The position numbers and the translations under genes were made by a program. From CAZHRJ01 sp964534765 (GTDB lineage Bacteria > Lindowbacteria > 2-12-FULL-62-27), in the NCBI GenBank assembly GCA_964534765.1, contig CAZHRJ010000081.1, forward strand, positions 1 through 14,419: DNA of 14,419 nucleotides, written 5' to 3'. The notes beneath the pieces are model-generated. The model saw only the letters and a list, made by a program, of their open reading frames with translations, did no database searches and had not been told where the DNA came from. This document shows, piece by piece, positions 7,313 through 14,366 of the stretch (positions are counted from its first letter, which is position 1; each line of letters opens with the position of its first letter).

Positions 7313-8469
7313 GAATCCACAAACGCAAAGTCTGTGTTGTCATCACCAGCCGGGCGACGTACGGGCGCCTGAAATCGGTGCTCAGGGCGGTTCGACGGCA
7401 CAACCAATTGGAACTCCAGCTCATCCTCGGCGCTTCGGCCCTCCTCCACCGATTTGGTAATATCATCGATCTCGTCCGACGGGACAGATTCAAACCTGAC
7501 TCGCTCGTCTACTTTATCGTCGAGGGTGAAACTCCCACTACCATGGCTAAATCGGTGGGGACCGGGATCATCGAGCTGGCCACACAATTCGAAAATTTGA
7601 AACCCGATATCGTTCTCATCGCCGCCGACCGCTTTGAAACCATGGCCTCCGCCATCGCCGCCTCTTACATGAATATCCCTCTGGCCCATATCCAGGGTGG
7701 AGAAGTCACGGGATCGATCGACGAAAGCGTCCGGCACGCTGTCACCAAACTCGCTCACCTCCACTTCCCCGCCACAAGACTCGCCGCCGAACGGATTATA
7801 AAAATGGGAGAGGAACCCGGACGCGTCTTATTGACGGGCTGCCCCTCCATCGACGCCATATGCGGCATCGATCTTTCTCTCCCGCCCAACCTCTTCGACC
7901 GATATGGCGGTGTCGGCGGATCTTTTTCGACGAAACAGAAATATATCGTCGTCCTTCAACACCCCGTGACCACCGAGTATGGATCGGGATTGAAACAGAT
8001 CAATGAAACCCTCAAGGCCGTCGCTAAACTGAGGTGGCCGACGGTCTGGCTCTGGCCCAACATCGACGCCGGATCGGACGATATTTCCAAGGGCCTTCGC
8101 GTGTTTCGAGAGCGGGAGCGGCCGGACTATATTCGATTTTTCAAAAATCTGGCTGTGGAGGACTACGCCAGGTTGATTGCAAATTGCGAATGCCTTGTTG
8201 GGAATTCATCCAGTGGAATACGGGAAGGATCGTTTCTCGGAGTCCCGGTGGTCAACATCGGCTCACGCCAAAACGGCCGGGAACGGGGAGGGAACGTGAT
8301 CGATGTGGGGCATTACGCGAAAGACATCCTCAAACAGATTCGATTTCAAATCTCCCACGGAAAATATCCGCGAAACACGCTGTTCGGCGACGGTCGGGCC
8401 GGCCGGCGGATCGCGGATTACCTGGCCACAGCTCCCATCTCCCGGTTTCAAAAAAAGTTGATGTATTGA
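7309..8469 (+). CDS. neuC: NeuC-type UDP-sugar 2-epimerase (hydrolysing)
   Basis: This 386-residue GT-B-fold enzyme matches NeuC/LegG/GNE-epimerase proteins, which convert UDP-GlcNAc (or UDP-diNAc-bacillosamine) to the free 2-epimer, for example ManNAc, plus UDP. Signatures seen: TSRATYGR (13-20), ADRFET (106-111), AHIQGGEVTGSIDESVRH (126-143) and GNSSSGIRE (298-306) followed by GVPVVNIGSRQ. The GxTG-ID-E and NSSSGIRE blocks separate it from the non-hydrolysing WecB group. Which UDP sugar it uses cannot be told. It begins with GTG at 7309, sharing GTGA with the stop of synthase C, with GGGGAG a few bases upstream; the ATG at 7294 is less likely. Its product would feed synthase C directly. Confidence 0.93.
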   Translation: MRIHKRKVCVVITSRATYGRLKSVLRAVRRHNQLELQLILGASALLHRFGNIIDLVRRDRFKPDSLVYFIVEGETPTTMAKSVGTGIIELATQFENLKPDIVLIAADRFETMASAIAASYMNIPLAHIQGGEVTGSIDESVRHAVTKLAHLHFPATRLAAERIIKMGEEPGRVLLTGCPSIDAICGIDLSLPPNLFDRYGGVGGSFSTKQKYIVVLQHPVTTEYGSGLKQINETLKAVAKLRWPTVWLWPNIDAGSDDISKGLRVFRERERPDYIRFFKNLAVEDYARLIANCECLVGNSSSGIREGSFLGVPVVNIGSRQNGRERGGNVIDVGHYAKDILKQIRFQISHGKYPRNTLFGDGRAGRRIADYLATAPISRFQKKLMY

Positions 8470-9878
8470 TGAATCGCCCGACGCTTCTCGTCAGTTTCTG
8501 TCACGACTACGCCGTACGGGATCTGGTCGACAGCCTTGTCCTCGATAACCTCGGATCTGAATTCAATCTCTGCTTTGTCGTTACCGGCGATGTCACCGTG
8601 GATTTGTCGAAATACGGCCCGATCATCGGTATGCACCGAATGCCACCGGGCCGGATGAAACTATGGTCCGTGGCCTTTGGTCTGCGACACCTCGCCGGTC
8701 TTGAGCCTTTGATCCGTACTCAACCCAACCACCTCAACGTGTTTCACCGCGGCTACAATCCACAAATAAAAAAAATGATGGGCTTCCTTCACCGCATCGG
8801 ATTGTCCAGCCGTCTGAGCGTAATCCTGGAAGCAATTCTCGCGGGGAGCACACCCGACTTCCTGACTTTCAAATCAATGCCTGACGCCGCCCTCCTCACC
8901 TCCGGTATCAACGATCCCTGCTGGGACGATACCGTCACCCTCTGTAAACGATACCGCATCCCCTCCCTCACCCTCACCATCAACTGGGATAACATCGCAC
9001 ACAAAATATTCCTCCAGCAGCCCGACCGACTCGGTGTGTGGGGGCCGCAGGCTTATCTCTTCGCCCGGCTTTTCCAGAAAATCCCGGCCGACCGCATAGC
9101 GATGCTGGGTACGCCTCGGTTTGAATTCTATAGATCTCATGCACGGCCTAAAGGTGAGGCGCGATCGGAATGGTCTCTTGGGGCGGATCAAACCGTCCTC
9201 CTGTTCGCCGGATCGGGCGTGGCTTTCGATGAAGTATCCTTGATCGAAGAATTCGAACGGGCGGCGGAGGACGGCCGCATGCCAAAAAATGTGGTCCTGC
9301 TGTACAAGCCTCATCCCAAACGGCATCCCAGGGCGGCCGAACCGGCCCTTTCGCCTCACCGGTATAAACGGGTGACAGTCGTGGGTCAGGTCGGCAGGTT
9401 GAACCATCTCTCAGAGTATCCGGAACTCCTGAGCGCAGTCGACGGACTCGTCACTCCGCTGTCGACGATGATGCTCGAAGGCGCCATCATGGGCCTGCCG
9501 GCGCTGGGACTTGGATACGACGATCCATCTCACGGGGACTATTCGTGGGATAACGCAAGACTCAACAATCACCTCCACGCGTTTATTCATTCCAAGGCGC
9601 ACGTGCCCTGTCATTCCAAACAGGACTTTATCCCAGGTATTTTGAAACTGCTCACCCTGATCCGGGACCCGACGGTGGCCGCTGAGGCGCGGGCGGTCGC
9701 GAGATTCGCCGTCTTCGAGGACGGACGGCCATTCTCCGTACGCGTGGCCGAAATTTTGAAGGAAATGATTCTGACCGAATCTATTGCTTCGGCCCGGCGA
9801 TCGGCCGGCGGGAGACTGCACCCGCTTCCCGACGCCGAAGCCGCACAACCATGCGAAATCTGCGGCGCACCGTCGTAA
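8469..9878 (+). CDS. Probable GT-B glycosyltransferase, candidate NulO transferase
   Basis: This 469-residue protein is not firmly recognised. It has no signal peptide or clear membrane segment. Visible blocks are LTINWDN (Trp173-Asp174-Asn175), LYKPHPK with a His-Pro pair (282-283) and TPLSTMMLEGAIMGLPAL (Ser332, Thr333, Glu337). A KPHP block followed some 50 residues later by an S-S/T-xxxE block is shared by bacterial sialyltransferases and CDP-glycerol-type transferases of GT-B fold. In an operon that makes and activates a NulO, a CMP-NulO transferase is the most economical reading (inference). The ATG overlaps the previous stop by one base (TGATG), and its own end overlaps the next gene by 28 bases. 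The last 20 residues include a CEIC pair, probably fortuitous. An alternative role is transfer of another sugar of the same glycan. Confidence 0.7.
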   Translation: MNRPTLLVSFCHDYAVRDLVDSLVLDNLGSEFNLCFVVTGDVTVDLSKYGPIIGMHRMPPGRMKLWSVAFGLRHLAGLEPLIRTQPNHLNVFHRGYNPQIKKMMGFLHRIGLSSRLSVILEAILAGSTPDFLTFKSMPDAALLTSGINDPCWDDTVTLCKRYRIPSLTLTINWDNIAHKIFLQQPDRLGVWGPQAYLFARLFQKIPADRIAMLGTPRFEFYRSHARPKGEARSEWSLGADQTVLLFAGSGVAFDEVSLIEEFERAAEDGRMPKNVVLLYKPHPKRHPRAAEPALSPHRYKRVTVVGQVGRLNHLSEYPELLSAVDGLVTPLSTMMLEGAIMGLPALGLGYDDPSHGDYSWDNARLNNHLHAFIHSKAHVPCHSKQDFIPGILKLLTLIRDPTVAAEARAVARFAVFEDGRPFSVRVAEILKEMILTESIASARRSAGGRLHPLPDAEAAQPCEICGAPS

Positions 9879-10588
9879 ACACACCCCGGCCGCTCCTGGC
9901 CATCATCCCGGCGCGGGCGGGATCGAAGGGCGTCCCCAAAAAAAATTACATGGCTATCGCCGGAAAGACTCTGGTTCGACGCGCCATTGAATGCGCGCGG
10001 GAATGCCGCCTCTTTGACCGGATCGCCGTTTCCTCCGACAGCGACGACATCCTGGTCGAGGCGAAGACGGCGGGTGCTCAGGATTTGCGGCGGCCGGCGG
10101 AATTGGCGACGGATACATCCAATGTCACAGATACCATTCTGGCGGTGCTGGACGCCCTTGCGCGGGAAAATTTCAAACCGGAGGCGGTCGTCCTCTTGGA
10201 ACCCACCTGCCCGCTTCGGTCACCGGCCATGATCTTTGATGCGGTGGCCGCTCTGGAGACGGCGGACTCGGCCTTCACCGTAACCGTCGTCGATACGAAG
10301 TTTCATCCGGCCAAACAATTTCGGCTGGAAGATGCCTCTGCGACGGCGCGGCGCGTTTGCCCCGATTGGCCCGACCCGGCCTATCGCCAGTCACTCAAAC
10401 CGACTTGTATCCGGAATGGCGCCGCCTACGCCTTTCGGACCCAGATGTTCTTGAGGGAGCGGTCCGTGCTCGGACCCAATCCTCACGCGGTCATCATCCG
10501 GGAGCCCATGGTGAATATCGATACGCCGGAAGACTGGAAACTGGCTGAACAGATGATCCTGGCCCGCGAACAAGGCATGACGATGTGA
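9851..10588 (+). CDS. neuA: CMP-nonulosonate cytidylyltransferase (NeuA type)
   Basis: This 245-residue enzyme activates a NulO with CTP to the CMP-sugar. The CTP-binding signature IPARAGSKGVPKKN (19-32) is complete. SSDSDDI (61-67), LEPTCPLR and the C-terminal NIDTPEDW block, which supplies metal-binding aspartates, are all in place. It closes the four-gene unit with synthase C, the NeuC-like epimerase and the transferase, and should activate the product of synthase C. Specificity among Neu5Ac, legionaminic and other acids cannot be judged. The ATG at 9851 lies inside the upstream gene (28-base overlap) and has no clear ribosome binding site, so coupling is likely; no later start is available before the conserved region. 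The extra 14 residues before the first strand are unremarkable. Confidence 0.93.
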   Translation: MRNLRRTVVNTPRPLLAIIPARAGSKGVPKKNYMAIAGKTLVRRAIECARECRLFDRIAVSSDSDDILVEAKTAGAQDLRRPAELATDTSNVTDTILAVLDALARENFKPEAVVLLEPTCPLRSPAMIFDAVAALETADSAFTVTVVDTKFHPAKQFRLEDASATARRVCPDWPDPAYRQSLKPTCIRNGAAYAFRTQMFLRERSVLGPNPHAVIIREPMVNIDTPEDWKLAEQMILAREQGMTM

Positions 10589-10597
10589 TGTTTCTGT

Positions 10598-10625
10598 AAA
10601 AAACTTGAACACGGCAATCGGCCGT
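10598..10625 (-). terminator. Possible intrinsic terminator of the minus-strand unit
   Basis: Read on the minus strand, ACGGC-CGATT-GCCGT forms a five-base-pair hairpin one base after the stop codon of the SpsF-type gene. Seven bases further on comes a run of six T. The gap between stem and T-run makes it a weaker terminator than the textbook form. The convergent position between two operons supports the call. The plus-strand unit has no T-run on its side. Confidence 0.42.
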
Positions 10626-10626
10626 C

Positions 10627-11364
10627 TCAGATCGGCGGCGACGCAACATAAGGACGGGTCAACTCCACTAAGTCCGGTCTGGCATCCAAAAATTCGATGA
10701 TTCCCGCCAGTGGTATCTTCGGCACTTTCAAACGAAAACGATCGTAAACTCCTCGACACAAAATGAGATCTTCAGGAAAATCAATGGTCAGACGCAAATC
10801 TTTACGCCGGAGAAATGACGGCGGATCCAGAGTCTCAATTTGAAAATCCTCCGGGTGCTCACGGATATAGAGACTGCAATGCTCTGACCGGTGGCGCGTG
10901 TCTCCCCGCTCGTGTGACGCCTTCAACGCCGCCAGACGGTGAATCTCAAATCCGGAGCCGTCCGGCACGTCGACCACCTGTGTCATGTCGTTGCCGTTTA
11001 CTTGATGACGCCGCCAGGCGTCCGGGATCGCCTCGTAATAAGGGAATGGAGATTCAGACGTGATGCGAAACGTGTCGGTTGCCCCGGCCTTCTCGCCGCA
11101 CTGGATCAACCGCATCAGGACGTCTTCCCGATCACCTTCGATCGACTCTATCCCGTGCCGGCGGGCGATCAAATGAAAAGGCTCGTTTTCCGGACCCTCG
11201 GACACGCCCAGAACGATTTTCGAAATACTTGGTTCTGTCTGGAGTAGCTCGATCAAATGGTCTATGACGGTCTGACGCTTTTCAATATCCAGATTTTGTA
11301 ACGGCTTCCCATAGAGACGGCTGCCTCCCGCGCGGCAGGCCACGGCCGCAACCAGCTTTCTCAT
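10627..11364 (-). CDS. SpsF/PseF-type cytidylyltransferase
   Basis: This 245-residue nucleotidyltransferase belongs to the CTP_transf_3 family but to a different branch from the NeuA-type protein at 9851-10588. The CTP site reads CRAGGSRLYGKPL (10-22), the short G-S-R-L-x-G-K form of SpsF, KdsB and PseF. GDREDVLMRL (77-86) and the C-terminal LRLTIDFPEDL block are also typical. It should couple CMP to the product of synthase D, which lies directly upstream and overlaps it by four bases (ATGA at 11361-11364). AGGAGGA stands six bases before the ATG on the coding strand, the best ribosome binding site in the window. It is the last gene of the minus-strand unit. Substrate identity is open. Confidence 0.88.
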   Translation of the reverse strand: MRKLVAAVACRAGGSRLYGKPLQNLDIEKRQTVIDHLIELLQTEPSISKIVLGVSEGPENEPFHLIARRHGIESIEGDREDVLMRLIQCGEKAGATDTFRITSESPFPYYEAIPDAWRRHQVNGNDMTQVVDVPDGSGFEIHRLAALKASHERGDTRHRSEHCSLYIREHPEDFQIETLDPPSFLRRKDLRLTIDFPEDLILCRGVYDRFRLKVPKIPLAGIIEFLDARPDLVELTRPYVASPPI

Positions 11365-12365
11365 GTCAGATCCTCCTGATAAACCGGCTGGCCCTCGGGG
11401 ACATCTCGCGCCACCTGACGCTCGATAACATCCCGAATCTGCTCCAGCGGCCGGCGGCCGGCCTCCAGTGGCGTTCGTAACAGCAGGACATCCCCTGTCT
11501 GAATTGATTGGCCCGCCTTCAATAAATTCCGAGCCACCACCACCTTGACCACTTTCCTCCGATAGAGCCGCTCGGCGTCGGACATCCGCATCTCCGACGG
11601 GCCCAGCGCCGTCTGAGCGGTCCGAATACGGCTCACATATCGTTCAAACGCCGACGCGTCCAGCGCGGAAATATAGTCCTCGAGCTTGAGCGATCGATCA
11701 AGCGTTATGTGCTTCTCGATGGCGGTAACTCCATAGGGTAGTGATAAAACCCCCAGCCACCCCGATTCATCCGAATCTCCGCTGGCATGATCCATAAACC
11801 CAAGCCGAAGTGACGGAAAACGATGGCGCAAAATTGCGAGCTGTTGAAGATGCGTGTCCTCCGGTTGGGTCGGCTCGGCCTGATATCCGTAAAAGAGAGT
11901 TACTCGATCTCGATCAGAAATCCCAAACCGACCCAGAAACCCCTCGACTTCCTCCATCGTCATCCCACCGGCTGAAAAATAGATGTCCACCGGGTGTGAC
12001 CGAGCGGCCGTAATCAATGCTTCATTAAAAAAATCGGTCGTATGAATCTTGATCGCAGATGCACCGGACTGGACGGCGGCCTCCAGCGATTTGAGACCAC
12101 AAACATCAAATGCGATCCGAAGACCCAGCCCCCTGGCCCTCTCGGCAACTCGCATCCAGGACGCCGGAGGCATCTCAAGCTGTCTGAATAACGAATAGTG
12201 GGGATATCTCGCTGTCGAGACTTCGTCGGCATAGATTATATGAAACTTCACAACATCCGCTCGGGCCGAGGCCGCGGCACGTACCAACTGTTCCGCCTGA
12301 TTGACGTCGCCTTCGTAACCTTGGGCGGCTTCCGCGATGATCTGCACGGCATTGGGTGAAGTCAC
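11361..12365 (-). CDS. Divergent NeuB-like synthase D, with SAF domain
   Basis: This NeuB-superfamily protein (about 334 residues) has key positions rewritten. Kept are IIAEAAQGYEGD (Glu12), VVKF (Lys40), IKIHTTD (Lys106, Asp111), MDH (His193), EKH (His219) and a SAF domain with Arg297. Changed are NHxG to GYEG, STGM to SAGGM, LHCxxxYPT to FYGYQAEPT, and LPGPD to LKLED. The metal ligands survive, so PEP condensation is likely, but the sugar pocket must differ. Neighbours are a PseG-like hydrolase and a PIG-L deacetylase upstream and a cytidylyltransferase downstream. The start is uncertain: GTG 12365 places the first strand at the usual distance and has GGGTGG just upstream, leaving an 88-base gap after the PseG-like gene. 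ATG 12419 and TTG 12482 are in frame, but the added residues look non-conserved. Confidence 0.83.
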   Translation of the reverse strand: MTSPNAVQIIAEAAQGYEGDVNQAEQLVRAAASARADVVKFHIIYADEVSTARYPHYSLFRQLEMPPASWMRVAERARGLGLRIAFDVCGLKSLEAAVQSGASAIKIHTTDFFNEALITAARSHPVDIYFSAGGMTMEEVEGFLGRFGISDRDRVTLFYGYQAEPTQPEDTHLQQLAILRHRFPSLRLGFMDHASGDSDESGWLGVLSLPYGVTAIEKHITLDRSLKLEDYISALDASAFERYVSRIRTAQTALGPSEMRMSDAERLYRRKVVKVVVARNLLKAGQSIQTGDVLLLRTPLEAGRRPLEQIRDVIERQVARDVPEGQPVYQEDLT

Positions 12366-12453
12366 TGCCCACCCGTGAAAAAATCTGATGCGGAATCGAA
12401 CACACTGGGCTGCGCCCATTTCGCGATCGATGTGTGTCTGCTCCCCATGTCCA

Positions 12454-13473
12454 TCAATCAACCCGGGACGGATGGGCCACAACCAACCGGCTGATGACCC
12501 GCGCTACACGCTCGCCGCCCTTCCCATCGATCAGAACCCGGCCTCGCTCTGACAATCGCCCGCGCTCCGGCTCATTTTTCATCAGCGCTTCAAGCGATTC
12601 ATTCAGTTGATGGATCCACCCCGGACCCTTCGCCCAGCCGATCCAGTGAATCACTCCGGCACTCGCCATCAGTTTCAAATTCGACATCTGGTTCGATCCC
12701 GCGCAAAAGGCGATGCAGGGTGTGCCGCATCGGGCCAACTCATGAAGAGTCTGCCCGCCCGCGCTGACGGCCAGGTCCGCTTCGATCATTAACCTTCTCA
12801 GGTCGCAGGGGGATCGATGATAATGAAGACGGTCGTGAGGCATCTCCGGGATGGAAGGATCAAAAAAAGGGCCTATGGGAAAGTCGACCCGCGTTTCAGG
12901 ACGCGATGGAAGAAATTGATGTACAAAATAATTCATCAACTCACCTGAAACGCCCAGTGGATCTCCACCGCCGAGCAGGACCAGTAACCTCCGAACTTCT
13001 TTCGACGGCGCACGAATGGGGACATCGACAAATTCTGGTCGGACAATCTGGTAGGACGGACCGGACAGATACCGGGTCGACGCGAATTGTTTCTCGGGCT
13101 TCGAGCCACTGACAACCACGGCAAAACCGGAATTCTCTTCATACCGATCGTCAAAATAAACAACCGAAGGGGCCGCGCCACACGCGCCGTCGCTGTTTAG
13201 TCCTTCCCAGTCCATTCGATAACTGTCTATCACCAAAACCAAACAGGCATGAACTTCGCATAACTTCTTCAGGTGGGAGAACACGGGTTCACACAGTTTT
13301 GACTCATACCCCGCTCGGCGAAAATCGCCCTCTAACCCGCTGTCGAACGGTAAAACGGTGTGGACATCGCACGACTGATTCCGAAGGGCGTGGGCCAGGC
13401 CCAATCCCCTGGAGACATGCCCCAGCCCGACGCCCGGGCCGCCATCCACGTAGAGCAGGACGTTCTTGTTCAC
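12454..13473 (-). CDS. pseG: PseG-like UDP-sugar hydrolase
   Basis: This 339-residue GT-B-fold protein resembles PseG, which removes UDP from UDP-2,4-diacetamido-2,4,6-trideoxy-L-altrose to give the free hexose that a PseI-type synthase condenses with PEP. The N-terminal signature DGGPGVGLGHVSR (10-22) carries Asp10 and the catalytic-type His19. VIDSYRMDW and, in the C-terminal half, SAGGQTLHELARCGTPC followed by a conserved Asn-Gln (GSNQ) complete the family pattern. The substrate may differ, because its partner synthase D is unlike ordinary PseI and no PseB/PseC genes are visible. The gene starts with GTG at 13473, 15 bases after the PIG-L stop, with AAGG upstream. Confidence 0.87.
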   Translation of the reverse strand: MNKNVLLYVDGGPGVGLGHVSRGLGLAHALRNQSCDVHTVLPFDSGLEGDFRRAGYESKLCEPVFSHLKKLCEVHACLVLVIDSYRMDWEGLNSDGACGAAPSVVYFDDRYEENSGFAVVVSGSKPEKQFASTRYLSGPSYQIVRPEFVDVPIRAPSKEVRRLLVLLGGGDPLGVSGELMNYFVHQFLPSRPETRVDFPIGPFFDPSIPEMPHDRLHYHRSPCDLRRLMIEADLAVSAGGQTLHELARCGTPCIAFCAGSNQMSNLKLMASAGVIHWIGWAKGPGWIHQLNESLEALMKNEPERGRLSERGRVLIDGKGGERVARVISRLVVAHPSRVD

Positions 13474-13488
13474 GCTTCGGTGCCGACC

Positions 13489-14223
13489 TTAAACCTCTCT
13501 CTTGTAGATGAGGGAAAAGGCCTCGGCGGCCGGCAGACCGGACTGGCCGCCGCGAATCTGCGACAGCGCCCGAATGTATTCCTTTGATCGGGGATGCGGA
13601 TAAACTCGAATCTCGCTGTCATAGGCCGCCAGGGCATCAAGTTTTTGGGCCAGATGCTTCTCAATATTGATAAACACATTTGGCCGAAACGTCTCCGGTG
13701 ACGAAAAATGCCACTCGGTCGACGATGGAACCTCAAAGGCATGGACACAAACGACGGATGAACCGCTGATCGGCCGAACCGCCGCCATTACAGCTTCCGT
13801 GGTTCGGCGATGATCGATATTCAAGTCTGTCGCCGAATGGGTATACACAATAGATGGCCGAAATTTTTGAACGACCGACTCGATGACGTAAACCAAATCC
13901 AGCAACGGCCGGGAATCAAATCGGTTGTCCGGCCAGGCCTCGTGAACCACCAGCTCTGATCCCAGTATCCGATTCGCCCGCTGCGCATGGGACCGAACAC
14001 GGGCAAGAAAATGCTTCTTCTGGCTGGACGAAAGATGCCGACGGGACGTCACGCCCTCGCCCAGAATCAGCGTCCAGACACGGTCACCCGCCGAGGTGTG
14101 GCGCGCCATTGTTCCGCCGCAACCCAGAACTTCGTCGTCTGGATGCGCGGCCACGATAAGAACACGGCGCGCGGGCGGCCCTGACGACGCATTCGAAGGC
14201 CGAACAACCTTTGATCTGCCCAT
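13489..14223 (-). CDS. PIG-L/LmbE-family N-deacetylase
   Basis: This 244-residue zinc-dependent deacetylase carries AHPDDEVLGCGGT (26-38; His27, Asp29, Asp30) and the second zinc motif HSATDLNIDHRRT (His129, His138). The family removes acetyl groups from N-acetyl sugars, such as GlcNAc-PI or mycothiol and bacillithiol precursors. As first gene of the unit ahead of the PseG-like hydrolase and synthase D, it may free an amine on the precursor or the finished NulO for a different acyl group (inference). No membrane anchor or signal peptide is seen, so it should be cytoplasmic. The ATG at 14223 leaves about 20 non-conserved residues before the first strand. No strong ribosome binding site precedes it. 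Confidence 0.9.
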   Translation of the reverse strand: MGRSKVVRPSNASSGPPARRVLIVAAHPDDEVLGCGGTMARHTSAGDRVWTLILGEGVTSRRHLSSSQKKHFLARVRSHAQRANRILGSELVVHEAWPDNRFDSRPLLDLVYVIESVVQKFRPSIVYTHSATDLNIDHRRTTEAVMAAVRPISGSSVVCVHAFEVPSSTEWHFSSPETFRPNVFINIEKHLAQKLDALAAYDSEIRVYPHPRSKEYIRALSQIRGGQSGLPAAEAFSLIYKREV

Positions 14224-14230
14224 GGCGCCG

Positions 14231-14260
14231 ATAGTATGATTTTATTCCTGAATCAGGCAA
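14231..14260 (-). promoter_or_regulatory. Possible sigma70-type promoter of the PIG-L unit
   Basis: On the minus strand TTGCCT (14255-14260) and TACTAT (14231-14236) are spaced by 18 bases. The -10 box ends seven bases before the ATG at 14223. If used, the transcript would begin at or next to the start codon, that is, leaderless. That would agree with the lack of a ribosome binding site, but a promoter further upstream is equally possible. Confidence 0.35.
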
Positions 14261-14267
14261 GCCTTCT

Positions 14268-14309
14268 AGACCATGGAAGGTCTGTGCCGGCGATTGCCAT
14301 GGACGGCAA
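14268..14309. repeat. Two hairpins with the same loop and different paired stems
   Basis: The first is AGACC-ATGGAA-GGTCT (14268-14283) and the second TTGCC-ATGGAC-GGCAA (14294-14309), with a 26-base period. The loop and the inner CC/GG pairs are shared (CCATGGAnGG), while the three outer stem bases differ yet stay complementary. Within a non-coding stretch this looks like a repeated structured unit, not chance. Confidence 0.5.
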
Positions 14310-14322
14310 AGGGTTCGCCGGC
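14286..14322. repeat. Long stem-loop enclosing the second hairpin
   Basis: GCCGGCGA (14286-14293) pairs perfectly with TCGCCGGC (14315-14322). It stacks on TTGCC/GGCAA inside, giving about 13 pairs with a five-base bulge on one side and a six-base loop. No T-run follows on either strand, so it is not an evident terminator. It could be part of a dispersed intergenic repeat or a structured RNA. Confidence 0.5.
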
Positions 14323-14346
14323 CTAGCCCTGGCTTGGCGCTCAGAT

Positions 14347-14366
14347 CTTGCTTCCTTGCTTGCTTC
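14347..14366. repeat. Short low-complexity repeat CTTGCTTS
   Basis: CTTGCTTC, CTTGCTTG and a partial CTTC follow one another without a gap, between the hairpin block and the window edge. No gene is recognised in 14224-14419, although one minus-strand frame is open by chance. The composition differs from the neighbouring genes. Confidence 0.45.

Noticed and set aside
8034..8468. Open frame upstream of the transferase start, inside the NeuC gene
   Set aside because: The region is fully covered by the conserved NeuC frame (NSSSGIRE). The extension is a shadow frame, and the ATG at 8469 gives a normal start.
9840..9878. CEIC pair at the C-terminus of the transferase as a zinc-binding module
   Set aside because: Only one cysteine pair is present, and it lies in the stretch overlapping the start of neuA, where the sequence is constrained by the other frame.
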